Positions 8,401 to 16,981 of a stretch of DNA of 64,000 nucleotides are shown piece by piece. The translations under genes were made by a program, and so were the position numbers. The stretch lies in NCBI GenBank assembly GCA_963722575.1, contig CAVRNR010000005.1, positions 748,289 through 812,288 of the forward strand. The letters are read 5' to 3'. The DNA is from Fen-178 sp963722575. GTDB lineage: Bacteria; Acidobacteriota; Terriglobia; Bryobacterales; Bryobacteraceae. The notes beneath the pieces were generated by a model. The model made no database searches. It worked only from the letters and a program-made list of their open reading frames with translations, and had not been told where the DNA came from. Numbering within the stretch: position 1 is the stretch's first letter; each line of letters begins with the position of its first letter.

Positions 8401-9959
8401 GAATTCTAACTGTTGTTGTCATCGCGCTCGCGCTGGTGGCGGGGTTTGTTCTGGTCCGCCCCAGGGGCGTCAGTTCCGCCGAGTCCGCCAAGGTGCGCCC
8501 CGCCGCCGTCGCCGGATCGTTCTATCCGGCCGACCCCGCCGAACTTACGAAAATGGTGGACGGTTTCCTGGCCAAGGCCACGCCTCCGCCGCTCACCGGC
8601 GTAGTGGCGCTGGTCGCGCCCCATGCCGGCTATCAGTATGCCGGGCAGGTGGCTGCGTTCTCCTATGCCTTGCTCAAAGGCAGGAAGTTCGACCGCGTCG
8701 TGGTCATCGCGCCCTCGCACTACGAAGCTTTCGGTTTCTCCTCGGTGTACGACGGCGCTGCCTACACCACGCCGCTTGGCCAGGTCCCCGTGGACCGGGC
8801 CTTCGCCGCCAAGCTCGCCGCCATGAGCAAGTCCATCAAGCTTTCGGGCCTGGGACACACGCCCACGCCCGACAAGCCCGAGCACGCTCTCGAAGATCAG
8901 CTCCCCTTCCTCCAGCGCGTGCTCGGCCAGTTCCAGCTTGTGCCCATCGTCATGGGCGACCAGAGCTACGAAAACTGCCGCGCGCTGGGGCTGGCCCTCG
9001 CCAAGCTGATCCAGGGCACCAATACCCTCATCGTCGCCAGTTCCGACCTCTCGCACTACCATCCCTACGACGTGGCCGAGAAGATCGACCACAAAACGCT
9101 GAAAGCCATTGAAGAGTGGGACTACCTCAGCATGGCCCGCAACTTCGAGTCGCAAATCTGGGAGGCCTGCGGCGGAGGCCCCATCATCGCCGCCATGATC
9201 GCTTCCGAGCGCCTGGGCGCCTCGCAGGCCAAGGTGCTGGATTATGCCAACTCCGGCGATACGCCGGGCGGCGACAAGTCCCGCGTGGTGGGCTACGGCG
9301 CCGTGGCTTTCGTGAAACCCCAGGCGCGCGCCGGCTCCGCCGAGGCGCCCTTCTCGCTCAGCCAGCGGGCGAAAGACGAGCTGCTCAAAATCGCCCGCAA
9401 CTCCGTCGAAACGGCCGTCCGCGATCACAAGCAGTACGACTACTCGCCACCCGCCGGGCTCGAGGCGCTCGATCAGGAGCGCGGCGCCTTCGTCACCCTC
9501 AACGAGCACGGCCAACTGCGCGGCTGCATCGGCTACGTGGCGCCCGTCAAGCCGCTCTGGGCTACCGTTCGGGACGTGGCCGCGTTCGCTGCCTTGCGGG
9601 ACTCGCGTTTCCGCCCCGTCTCCGCCGGCGAATTGGGTGCGCTCGAGTATGAAGTTTCCGTCCTCTCCCCGATGCGCCGCGTGCTCGACGTCAAGGAGAT
9701 TCGCGTGGGACGGGACGGCCTCATCATGAAGCAAGGCGACATCGAGGGCTTACTGCTCCCCCAGGTTCCGGTAGAGGAAAAGTGGGACCGCACCACCTTT
9801 CTCGATGAGACCTGTTACAAGGCCGGTCTGTCCAAGAATTGCTGGCAGAGTCCCGACACCGATATCTTCCGCTTCACCGCGCTGGTCTTTCCGCCGCCGA
9901 ACGAACCGCCATCACCGCTGGCGCCAGGCTCACCATCGCCGCCAGCAGGGCCGTTTTGA
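8397..9959 (+). CDS. Memo-AMMECR1 fusion (AmmeMemoRadiSam proteins B and A)
   Basis: 520 aa starting at the ATG that overlaps the radical-SAM stop. Residues 1-25 form a hydrophobic N-terminal anchor or signal (ILTVVVIALALVAGFVLV). Residues about 35-300 are a Memo domain, related to class III dioxygenases: it has APHAGYQYAGQVA, VVIAPSHY and SSDLSHYHPY, whose histidines are the expected metal ligands. Residues about 325-500 are an AMMECR1 domain with LRGCIGYV near 372. The two are separate proteins in many genomes, so the fusion argues that they act together. The last 86 bases overlap the convergent gene's 3' end, and the proline-rich tail is probably a low-constraint extension. Likely extracytoplasmic and membrane-tethered, by inference. 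Confidence 0.9.
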   Translation: MRILTVVVIALALVAGFVLVRPRGVSSAESAKVRPAAVAGSFYPADPAELTKMVDGFLAKATPPPLTGVVALVAPHAGYQYAGQVAAFSYALLKGRKFDRVVVIAPSHYEAFGFSSVYDGAAYTTPLGQVPVDRAFAAKLAAMSKSIKLSGLGHTPTPDKPEHALEDQLPFLQRVLGQFQLVPIVMGDQSYENCRALGLALAKLIQGTNTLIVASSDLSHYHPYDVAEKIDHKTLKAIEEWDYLSMARNFESQIWEACGGGPIIAAMIASERLGASQAKVLDYANSGDTPGGDKSRVVGYGAVAFVKPQARAGSAEAPFSLSQRAKDELLKIARNSVETAVRDHKQYDYSPPAGLEALDQERGAFVTLNEHGQLRGCIGYVAPVKPLWATVRDVAAFAALRDSRFRPVSAGELGALEYEVSVLSPMRRVLDVKEIRVGRDGLIMKQGDIEGLLLPQVPVEEKWDRTTFLDETCYKAGLSKNCWQSPDTDIFRFTALVFPPPNEPPSPLAPGSPSPPAGPF

Positions 9960-12039
9960 GAAAGCCGAACACCGGGATCAAGTAGACGCTGAACAGCACC
10001 GCGCCCACGCAGGACCCCGCCAGGTCGAGTGCGTAGAGCGTCCCCGGATTGCGCGCGCAAAAGATCCTGCTGGCCACCGGAAACTCGTAGCCGCCCAGCA
10101 TCCCGCAAAGGAGGGCCAATACGGGAAACGCCGCCGGGCTGACGGCCTCGAACACCGCGCAGAGTAGCAGCGGCGCCATGGCCGCCCCAACCTGCAAGAT
10201 CACGAGGGTGCGTATCCCCCGCCTCGCCGGCGCGCGCAGGGCCAGCCAACTGCCCAGCGCCATCCCCGCCATGAAGGCGGCAATGATGACGGCAAGCTGC
10301 TGGTAGACGTACCCGTAGATCGCCTGGAAGGCAAGCAGGAGCAGCATCTCCAGCCCGATCATCGTGAACCCCATGGCGGCGGTGCAGCAGGCCGCGGCCG
10401 TCCGGGCCCGCCGCTTCTTGGCTGCCAGCACTAGCAGGAGCGCGCCCAGCCCGCCCGCCAGCCAGCGAAAGTCGACGCCCGCCATGGCGCCGAACAGGTC
10501 GCGATAACCGTGGTTGAACCGGCTGCTCCACAGCGCCACGTCGAAGTAGTAGGCCACCGGCGCGAAGTCGCGGTTCACGGGCGTCTCCGGCCGCGGCTCG
10601 ATCTGCCGGTCGAGATCGGCCATGCGATCCGGCATCATGCGAAACGGAATGTAGTACTCGCGCACGTAGCTGGTTTTGAGGTGCCGCGCCCGCAGCCGCG
10701 CCAGCAACTCCTCGGAGCCGGCCGCCAGAACCCCCGGTCGCTTGGCGCCGAAGAAGAGAACGTTTTCGCCCGGAATCGCCGTGACCTCCGGAAATACCGC
10801 GCGCAGGGTCTTGTAAATCGAGCGCAGAAACGCCGCCAGTTCCGGGCTGATGTAGTCCTCCGCCGCCGTCAGCCGCAGCGCCAGGACGCCGCTCCCGGTG
10901 AGCTTCCTCGCCGCCTCCCGGAAAAACTCCAGCGTGTAAAACCGGTTCAACTGCGCCGTCTGCGGGTCCGGCAGGTTCACGATGATGACGTCGAAGGTGG
11001 ATGCCGTGGTCTTCAAAAACAGGCGCCCGTCGGTCACGTGCACGTGCACGCGCGGGTCCTTCCGTATGGGGAAGAGGTCCAGGATGGCGGGGTCGAGCTC
11101 CACGTAGTCGACCCGCTCCAGGCTGGCGTGTTTGAGCGCTTCGGCCAGGCTTCCGTTGACGCCCCCGCCGATCAGCAGCAGGCTGCGGGGCCAAGGGTGT
11201 TCGAGCAGAGCGTAGTGCACCGCTTCCTCCGCCGCCGCCGGGTCGGGCACGTTGAATAGGTCCAGCCCGTTCTCGTAAAGACTGCTGACGCCGTCCGTCC
11301 GCACCACCGCCAGGTTGCCGTAAACCGAGTTGCGGTCCGCCACCAGGTGGAAGCCGCGCCAGAAGCGCGCCAGGGAAACTGCTTCCAGCCTTGGAATACC
11401 GAACGGAAGCGCCAGCAACACGGCGATACCGGCGAGTGCGCCCATCGCCGCGCCGCGCGCCAACCGCGAGCGGATTACGAGGCTCGCCGCGGCCAGAAGA
11501 TTGAGCAGGCCCAGCCCCAATGCAATCTCGAGCGGCGCGACAGTTCGCACCAGCACCAGCCCGGCCAGCATGCCTCCGGCGGCGGACCCCAGCGCCTCCA
11601 GCAGGTACACCGAACCCGTGGAAGTGGCCACGTCATCCCCATAGAGCCTGCTGCCGGCCGCGAACAAAGCGCCCGATAGCATGCAGAACAGGCTCAGCGT
11701 CGCCAGCGAACCGAGCAGCATCGGCCCCGGCCCCAGGCTTTCTCCCGGGACCGTTGCCAGCGCTGCTCTGCTCGCCCGCACCGCCAGGATGGTCGCCGGC
11801 AGCGCCACCGCCACCAGCGCTTCCAGGCTGGCCATCAGGCGTCGGGGTTCGCGCGCGAAGCGGCCGGCGATGCCGCTGCCCACCGCGGTCCAAAACAGCC
11901 AGCTCCCGAGCATCAGCCCGAGCGAGATCTCGTTGCCGCAGAAGACCACCATCAGCTCGCGCATCAGCACGATCTGAGCAATGGCCGCGGTGAAGCCGAT
12001 CAGGGCCAGAACCGGCCGGACTCTGACTCCGTCTCTCAC
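9874..12039 (-). CDS. fused membrane/spermidine-synthase-like protein
   Basis: 721 aa from a GTG at 12039, placed 2 bp after the stop of the upstream isomerase gene. The frame is open far upstream but would overlap that whole gene, so the GTG is preferred. Multiple hydrophobic helices at both ends flank a Rossmann SAM/dcSAM-binding core (LLLIGGGVNGS, then VDYVELDPAILDLFP, then NLPDPQTAQLNRFYTLEF) typical of spermidine-synthase-like proteins. Whether it makes a polyamine is unknown, because integral-membrane versions are uncharacterised. A paralogue lies at 16982-19405. Its 3' end overlaps the Memo-AMMECR1 gene on the other strand. Confidence 0.82.
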   Translation of the reverse strand: MRDGVRVRPVLALIGFTAAIAQIVLMRELMVVFCGNEISLGLMLGSWLFWTAVGSGIAGRFAREPRRLMASLEALVAVALPATILAVRASRAALATVPGESLGPGPMLLGSLATLSLFCMLSGALFAAGSRLYGDDVATSTGSVYLLEALGSAAGGMLAGLVLVRTVAPLEIALGLGLLNLLAAASLVIRSRLARGAAMGALAGIAVLLALPFGIPRLEAVSLARFWRGFHLVADRNSVYGNLAVVRTDGVSSLYENGLDLFNVPDPAAAEEAVHYALLEHPWPRSLLLIGGGVNGSLAEALKHASLERVDYVELDPAILDLFPIRKDPRVHVHVTDGRLFLKTTASTFDVIIVNLPDPQTAQLNRFYTLEFFREAARKLTGSGVLALRLTAAEDYISPELAAFLRSIYKTLRAVFPEVTAIPGENVLFFGAKRPGVLAAGSEELLARLRARHLKTSYVREYYIPFRMMPDRMADLDRQIEPRPETPVNRDFAPVAYYFDVALWSSRFNHGYRDLFGAMAGVDFRWLAGGLGALLLVLAAKKRRARTAAACCTAAMGFTMIGLEMLLLLAFQAIYGYVYQQLAVIIAAFMAGMALGSWLALRAPARRGIRTLVILQVGAAMAPLLLCAVFEAVSPAAFPVLALLCGMLGGYEFPVASRIFCARNPGTLYALDLAGSCVGAVLFSVYLIPVFGFLKTALLAAMVSLAPAVMAVRSAAERPAR

Positions 12040-12041
12040 CT

Positions 12042-12956
12042 CTACACGCGCTCGATCACCTTCAGCAGCGCCTTGAGCGATGTCGCGCTCGAGTACGCTT
12101 TGCCCTTCGGGTCCCGCCAGTGCGTTTCTAGCGTGAAGGTCTCCTTGTACCCATCCTTCAGCAGCGCGCGGATCTGCCCCAGGTTGTCGAACTCGCCTTC
12201 GCCCACGGCGGTCCACACCACCTTCCCGTCCTGGTGCTTGTAGTCGCGGAGATGCACATGGAAAATGCGCGCCGGGTCCAGCTTGCGGTAGCCATCGGGA
12301 AACGCCTGCTCGCCGGATTCGCCCGCGTTGTTGGGGTCCCACGTGAGCCCGAGGTTGTCCGCCTTGACGCGCTTCAGCATCTCGCCCGCTTGCGCTCCAG
12401 TTGCTACACATCCGCCGCCCAGGTTCTCCACCGCCAGCCGGATTCCGCCCGGCCTGGCGCGCCGCGCGGCCTCGCCCAGCAGTTCGTAGATCCGCGCAAG
12501 GCTCCTATCCGAGGTAGCGCCGCCGCCGCTCGCCATGAACGCGAAAACGCGCAGTTTCTCGGTGCCGAACGCCTTGGCCCGCTCGATCGACGTATTCAGC
12601 AAGGCCCACTGTTCATCCAGGATCCGCTGCCCCTCGGCGGATTCGGGCGGCAGCGGAATCCGGAAGAATGGCGTGTCGTCGATCGACACCTTGATGCCGT
12701 TCTGGTCGAAGATGCCGCGCGCCTCGCGGATCCTCTCCATCGGCTGCTCGGTATTGTACTTGCCCCAGATGTTCCGCACCTCGGCCCAGCTCAACCCGTA
12801 TTCGCGCAGAAACTTGACGGCGGTGAGGACGTCGTCGTCGATCTCGTCGGTGGTCACCCCGAGCTTGATCTGTGCCAGAGGCAGCGCCCGCAGCCGGCCG
12901 GCCAGCAGAGCCAGCCCGGCCCCTCCCATCCATTCGCGGCGGCTGTGATTACTCAT
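12042..12956 (-). CDS. Tat-exported sugar phosphate isomerase/epimerase-like TIM barrel
   Basis: 304 aa beginning MSNHSRREWMGGAGLALLAG, a twin-arginine-type leader. The rest is an AP-endonuclease-2/xylose-isomerase-like barrel. Likely metal-binding positions are RLAVENLGG, LGLTWDPNNAG, FHVHLRDYK and the final FTLETHW. Substrate unknown; such proteins act on sugars or inositols. The ATG lies inside the last codons of the DUF2147 gene (8-base overlap), so translation is coupled. A longer frame exists upstream but is an out-of-frame reading of DUF2147. Confidence 0.82.
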   Translation of the reverse strand: MSNHSRREWMGGAGLALLAGRLRALPLAQIKLGVTTDEIDDDVLTAVKFLREYGLSWAEVRNIWGKYNTEQPMERIREARGIFDQNGIKVSIDDTPFFRIPLPPESAEGQRILDEQWALLNTSIERAKAFGTEKLRVFAFMASGGGATSDRSLARIYELLGEAARRARPGGIRLAVENLGGGCVATGAQAGEMLKRVKADNLGLTWDPNNAGESGEQAFPDGYRKLDPARIFHVHLRDYKHQDGKVVWTAVGEGEFDNLGQIRALLKDGYKETFTLETHWRDPKGKAYSSATSLKALLKVIERV

Positions 12957-13401
12957 GTTCCTGCCCCCCATCGTCGCGGATCCACGTCTGCGAGCGCCCG
13001 AACAGCGAAAAGCCCAGATAGCCCCGCACCGAGAGCTTGCGCCCCTGGTCGACGAGGCGCATCTTGCAGCGGTACACCGACCCGTTCTTGGGGTCGAGGA
13101 TGTCGCCTCCGGTGTACTCATCGCCGTCCTTCTTCATTCGGCGCACGACCACCATGCCGGTGACCGCTTGCCCTTTGCGTTCGTCGCTGCACTTGTCGCA
13201 GATCTTGACCGCGTCCGGATCGACCAGCGTTTCCACGCGCCCAAACAGCAGCCCCTTCTCTTCGTACAGCACGATGATGGCCTTAGCCTTGCCGGTTTTA
13301 TCGTCGAAGGTCCGCCAGCGCCCGGCGGGCGTGCTCGCGGAGTCGGCAGCCCACAGGACCGCCGCCGAGAGGCAAAGAAGAACAGCGAGGGTTCGAACCA
13401 C
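12949..13401 (-). CDS. secreted DUF2147 protein
   Basis: 150 aa with a signal peptide (VRTLAVLLCLSAAVLWAADS). The DUF2147 pattern follows: GRWRTFDDKTGKAKAIIVLYEEKGLLFGRVE, two cysteines in ICDKC, MVVVRRMKKDG, GGDILDPKNGSVYRCKM and LSVRGYLGFSLFGRSQTW. The family is periplasmic or lipocalin-like, of unknown role. First gene of the minus-strand unit that continues through the TIM barrel and the spermidine-synthase-like gene. Confidence 0.85.
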   Translation of the reverse strand: MVRTLAVLLCLSAAVLWAADSASTPAGRWRTFDDKTGKAKAIIVLYEEKGLLFGRVETLVDPDAVKICDKCSDERKGQAVTGMVVVRRMKKDGDEYTGGDILDPKNGSVYRCKMRLVDQGRKLSVRGYLGFSLFGRSQTWIRDDGGQEHE

Positions 13402-13453
13402 GTCTCAATATACAGCACCGCGGCCCCGGCTTGCCACGCTAAACTAGAGATGT

Positions 13454-13530
<77 letters not shown>

Positions 13531-13571
13531 ATCCCCATCCAGACGCCCTCGGACGCTTACACTGAAGAGTC

Positions 13572-15527
13572 GTGCCGGCCCTCTACCACGCTCCGGTTCC
13601 GGAATTCCTGGCACATGACGAGCACTTCATCGTCGGCCGGCTCTCGGCTGTGGCTGGCCGGGCGCTGACGGAACTCACTGCTGAACAACTGGAAGCCTGG
13701 CGCCAACAGATCGCGATTCTCCGGTCGGCTCTCAGGCCGCACTACTCGCGCAACTGGCACCTGCTGTTTGAGTACCCGATCCCGAGGCGCGGGAAGAGAA
13801 TCGACGTTGTCATTCTCGCCGAGGATCTGATCTTAGTCATAGAGTTCAAGTGCGGCAGTCGCAAGTATGATCGCGAAGCCCGACTTCAAGTGGAGGACTA
13901 CTGCCTGGATTTGCGGGACTTCCACCGTGAGAGCCGTCAGCGAGTTCTGGTTCCCGTTCTGGTCGCCACACAGGCTGAAGAACAGTTGCCTCCTTTGGAG
14001 AAGGTAATCGATTGGGTAGCGCCCCTCTGGTTTGCAAATGCGCACTCGCTCGGAGGGGTAGTCGAGCAAGCCGTTGTGCGGTACCATTCCCCAAATCCGG
14101 ATGTTATCGATCCCGCTAGATGGGACACCGCGGAGTACGCGCCCACCCCGACTATTGTGGAAGCCGCGCGGGTTCTTTACGAAGGGCAAAATGTCCGCGA
14201 GATCTCGCGCTGCCACGCAGGGGCAGAGAACCTCACTAAGACGAGTGCGGCCGTTATGCGGGCCATTGAACAGGCACGCCAGGAAGGGAGCAAGCTCATC
14301 TGTTTCGTAACGGGCGTGCCCGGTTCTGGGAAGACGCTGGCCGGCCTCAACATCATTCACAACAGGGAATTGCACGAGGGCTCACTGGGCGTGTTCCTCT
14401 CTGGTAACGGCCCTCTGGTAAAGGTGCTCTCGGAGGCACTGGCCCGCGACCACCATGAACGCACCGGGCAATCGATCGCCGAGTCGCGCCGGCGGGTCTC
14501 GACGTTTATCCAGAACGTGCACCGATTCATCGATGCGCACTTCACATCATCGCCGCCGCCGCCCGATCGGGTTGTCGTATTCGACGAAGCACAACGGGCA
14601 TGGAATCGGGAGCAGTCGCAGAGGAAGTTCAAACGCGACCGATCCGAGCCCGAGATCATGCTCGACATCATGGACCGGCACGAAGGATGGGCGGTCATCG
14701 TCGCCCTGGTGGGCAGCGGGCAGGAGATCAACACAGGCGAAGCGGGCTTAGGCGAGTGGGGGCGGGCACTGGCGGATCGTTTCCAGCATTGGACCGTCCT
14801 CGTTTCGCCGCACGCGGTCAAAGGTGATGCCGGGGACCGCGCCGACTTGCTGTTTGACGCGCGCCCGAGTGAGATTCGCGTGTGCGAGGACGACGCGATC
14901 CATCTCGATGTCTCCCTTCGGTCCTACAAGGCTCAGGCAGTGTCGGAATTCGTTGCGCATTTGCTTTTGCAGCAGGTCGAGAACGCCCGGTCTGCTCTGG
15001 CATCCTGCCCGGACTTTCCGATCGTGATGACCCGGGAGTTCGAGAAGGCACGGGAATGGCTTAAACGCCGCCAGCGCGGCACTCGGAGAATCGGCTTGAT
15101 TGCGAGTAGCGGCGCCCGCCGCCTGCGAGCCTACGGTCTCGACGTTCGAGTAGAATTGGACGTTGAGAACTGGTTCCTCAATAGAAGTTCCGACGTGCGA
15201 TCGTCATACTACCTGGAAACGCCCGCAACAGAGTTTGGCATTCAAGGTCTGGAATTGGACTGGACGGGGGTTTGCTGGGACACAGATCTCGTGCCGGACA
15301 GCGGTGACTGGCATGTCCGGGCATTCAAGGGGACCCACTGGCAGACTGTGCGTGACGCCACCAGGCGCCAGTACGTGCTGAATAAGTATCGGGTCTTACT
15401 CACTCGGGCGCGTGAAGGGATGATCATCTGGGTGCCGAAAGGCGATTCGTCCGACTGGACGCGTCCGCCTTCGAGGTACGACGCGATTGCTGAGTACCTC
15501 AAGTCGTGCGGCGTGCCGGAGATTTGA
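13572..15527 (+). CDS. DUF2075 helicase with N-terminal PD-(D/E)xK-like nuclease segment
   Basis: 651 aa from a GTG start with AAGAG upstream. Residues 75-95 read RIDVVILAEDLILVIEFKCG, with Asp78, Glu91 and Lys93 arranged as in restriction-like nucleases. Walker A GVPGSGKT is near 248-255 and Walker B DEAQRAWN near 337-344, then helicase motifs through VLLTRAREGMIIWVP at the C-terminus. This is the DUF2075 (Schlafen group 3-like) superfamily 1 helicase type, frequent in defence islands; a role against foreign nucleic acid is inference. It stands alone just after tRNA-Arg and ends 5 bp before the convergent esterase gene. Confidence 0.85.
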   Translation: MPALYHAPVPEFLAHDEHFIVGRLSAVAGRALTELTAEQLEAWRQQIAILRSALRPHYSRNWHLLFEYPIPRRGKRIDVVILAEDLILVIEFKCGSRKYDREARLQVEDYCLDLRDFHRESRQRVLVPVLVATQAEEQLPPLEKVIDWVAPLWFANAHSLGGVVEQAVVRYHSPNPDVIDPARWDTAEYAPTPTIVEAARVLYEGQNVREISRCHAGAENLTKTSAAVMRAIEQARQEGSKLICFVTGVPGSGKTLAGLNIIHNRELHEGSLGVFLSGNGPLVKVLSEALARDHHERTGQSIAESRRRVSTFIQNVHRFIDAHFTSSPPPPDRVVVFDEAQRAWNREQSQRKFKRDRSEPEIMLDIMDRHEGWAVIVALVGSGQEINTGEAGLGEWGRALADRFQHWTVLVSPHAVKGDAGDRADLLFDARPSEIRVCEDDAIHLDVSLRSYKAQAVSEFVAHLLLQQVENARSALASCPDFPIVMTREFEKAREWLKRRQRGTRRIGLIASSGARRLRAYGLDVRVELDVENWFLNRSSDVRSSYYLETPATEFGIQGLELDWTGVCWDTDLVPDSGDWHVRAFKGTHWQTVRDATRRQYVLNKYRVLLTRAREGMIIWVPKGDSSDWTRPPSRYDAIAEYLKSCGVPEI

Positions 15528-15532
15528 TCGCT

Positions 15533-16420
15533 CTACTTCGAACCCTTGCTCAGCCAACCGTTGAGCTTCAGCCACTCCTCCAGGCGGTCCAGGTAGTGGT
15601 CGGCGCCGCCACCCTTTTTGGCGAAGCCGTGCTGGCCGGTTTGGAAGACGTGCAGCTCGGCGGGGACCTTGGCTTTGATCCAGGCGCCGAACAGGTCAAT
15701 CGAGCCCTGCATTCCGACGGACTGGTCGTCCGACGCTACGGCGATGAACAGCGACGGGGCGGGGCCTTCCGGCGGTGGATTGGAGTTGGCGCCGGCGGCA
15801 TAGATGGCGGCGGCGAAATCGGGCCTTCCATCGGCGGGACCATATACCGTCGAGAGGACCACGGCGCCGCCGGCCGAGTAACCAATGATGCCGATGCGAT
15901 TGGGGAGCACGCCGAATTCGGCCGCGCGCTGGCGCAGCAGGCGCACGGCTTGCTGGCCGTCCTTGCCCGCCAACTCACGCACATTCTGGCCGGCTTGCGG
16001 ACCGTTGGTGGCCGGCCCCCTTCCGGCCGCGGCGGCAGGCGGCGCATTCGGGTCGACGTAGGTGGTGCGGTACTTCAACACAAACGCATCGACGCCCATC
16101 TGGTTCAGGCGCTTGGCGACATCCACTCCTTCGTACGACATCATCAGGGTGCGGAAGCCGCCGCCGGGCGCGACGATCATCGCCGTACCCACGGCATTGG
16201 CTTTCCCGGCTGGGTAATAGAGCAACACCGGCCGAACGACATTCTGCGCCTGCGGCCGGTCCGGAGTGCCGGCGACCCTCTCCGGATAGTTCCAATTCTC
16301 CGAACCGGGAGCCACGCCCGGATAAAGCGGGATCACGCGTGCCGGCGGCGCCAGTTGGGCCCAGGCCGTAATCGCCAATCCGGCCAGAATCAGGATCGAT
16401 CTCTTTTGAAGGTTCACCAT
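15533..16420 (-). CDS. secreted alpha/beta-hydrolase (esterase/xylan-esterase-like)
   Basis: 295 aa with a signal peptide (RSILILAGLAITAWAQ). The fold shows an oxyanion segment MIVAPGGGFRTL and the nucleophile elbow GYSAGG. A late aspartate region and QHGFAKKGGG supply the histidine. It resembles the BD-FAE/acetyl-xylan-esterase-like group acting on plant polysaccharide side chains; substrate unproven. Divergent from the YbaK-like gene, with 55 bp between the starts. Confidence 0.82.
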   Translation of the reverse strand: MVNLQKRSILILAGLAITAWAQLAPPARVIPLYPGVAPGSENWNYPERVAGTPDRPQAQNVVRPVLLYYPAGKANAVGTAMIVAPGGGFRTLMMSYEGVDVAKRLNQMGVDAFVLKYRTTYVDPNAPPAAAAGRGPATNGPQAGQNVRELAGKDGQQAVRLLRQRAAEFGVLPNRIGIIGYSAGGAVVLSTVYGPADGRPDFAAAIYAAGANSNPPPEGPAPSLFIAVASDDQSVGMQGSIDLFGAWIKAKVPAELHVFQTGQHGFAKKGGGADHYLDRLEEWLKLNGWLSKGSK

Positions 16421-16475
16421 GATATGTTACATCACCGCCCTTTCGGGCGTACAATTCGAATCAGCGGAGGTTGCT

Positions 16476-16964
16476 ATGCCACTCTTGGAGAAACTGCGCA
16501 ATTTCCTCGAGGCGAATCACGCCGCGTATACGCACACCGTTCATCCCACCGCCTTCACGGCCCGCGAGGTCGCATCGGCGGAGCACCTGCCCGCACGGGA
16601 GGTCGCTAAAACCGTCGTCGTATTCGGCGACGACGGGTATCGCATGATGGTGGTCCCAGCCACCAGGCTGATCGATTTTCAGGAAGTCCGGCTCACGCTG
16701 GGGCTCACCCACGCGCGGCTGGCCACGGAGGAGGAACTCGGCAAGCTCTTTCCGGATTGCGAACTGGGCGCGATGCCGCCCGTCGGAAGCCTGTACGACC
16801 TTCCCGTGTACTTAGACAGCAGCCTCGCCGGCGAGGACACGATCGCTTTCAACGCGGGAACGCATCACGATGTCGTTCACATGCGCACCGCGGAATACCG
16901 GGCGCTGGTGCAACCCACGGTTGTGTCGCTGGCGCGCGTGGAGGCCGGGCGGCACGGCTGGTGA
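16476..16964 (+). CDS. YbaK/ProX-type aminoacyl-tRNA deacylase-like protein
   Basis: 162 aa from an ATG with GCGGAGG upstream; the in-frame ATG at 16419 lacks a ribosome binding site. The YbaK/aminoacyl-tRNA-synthetase-associated fold is recognisable in HTVHPTAFTAREVA, HLPAREVAKTVVV, MMVVPATRLIDFQEVR and the final region around GTHHDVVHM. Family members hydrolyse misacylated tRNAs in the cytoplasm. The exact substrate cannot be read from sequence. Confidence 0.85.
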   Translation: MPLLEKLRNFLEANHAAYTHTVHPTAFTAREVASAEHLPAREVAKTVVVFGDDGYRMMVVPATRLIDFQEVRLTLGLTHARLATEEELGKLFPDCELGAMPPVGSLYDLPVYLDSSLAGEDTIAFNAGTHHDVVHMRTAEYRALVQPTVVSLARVEAGRHGW

Positions 16965-16981
16965 GCGGGCGTGCCCGGCCC

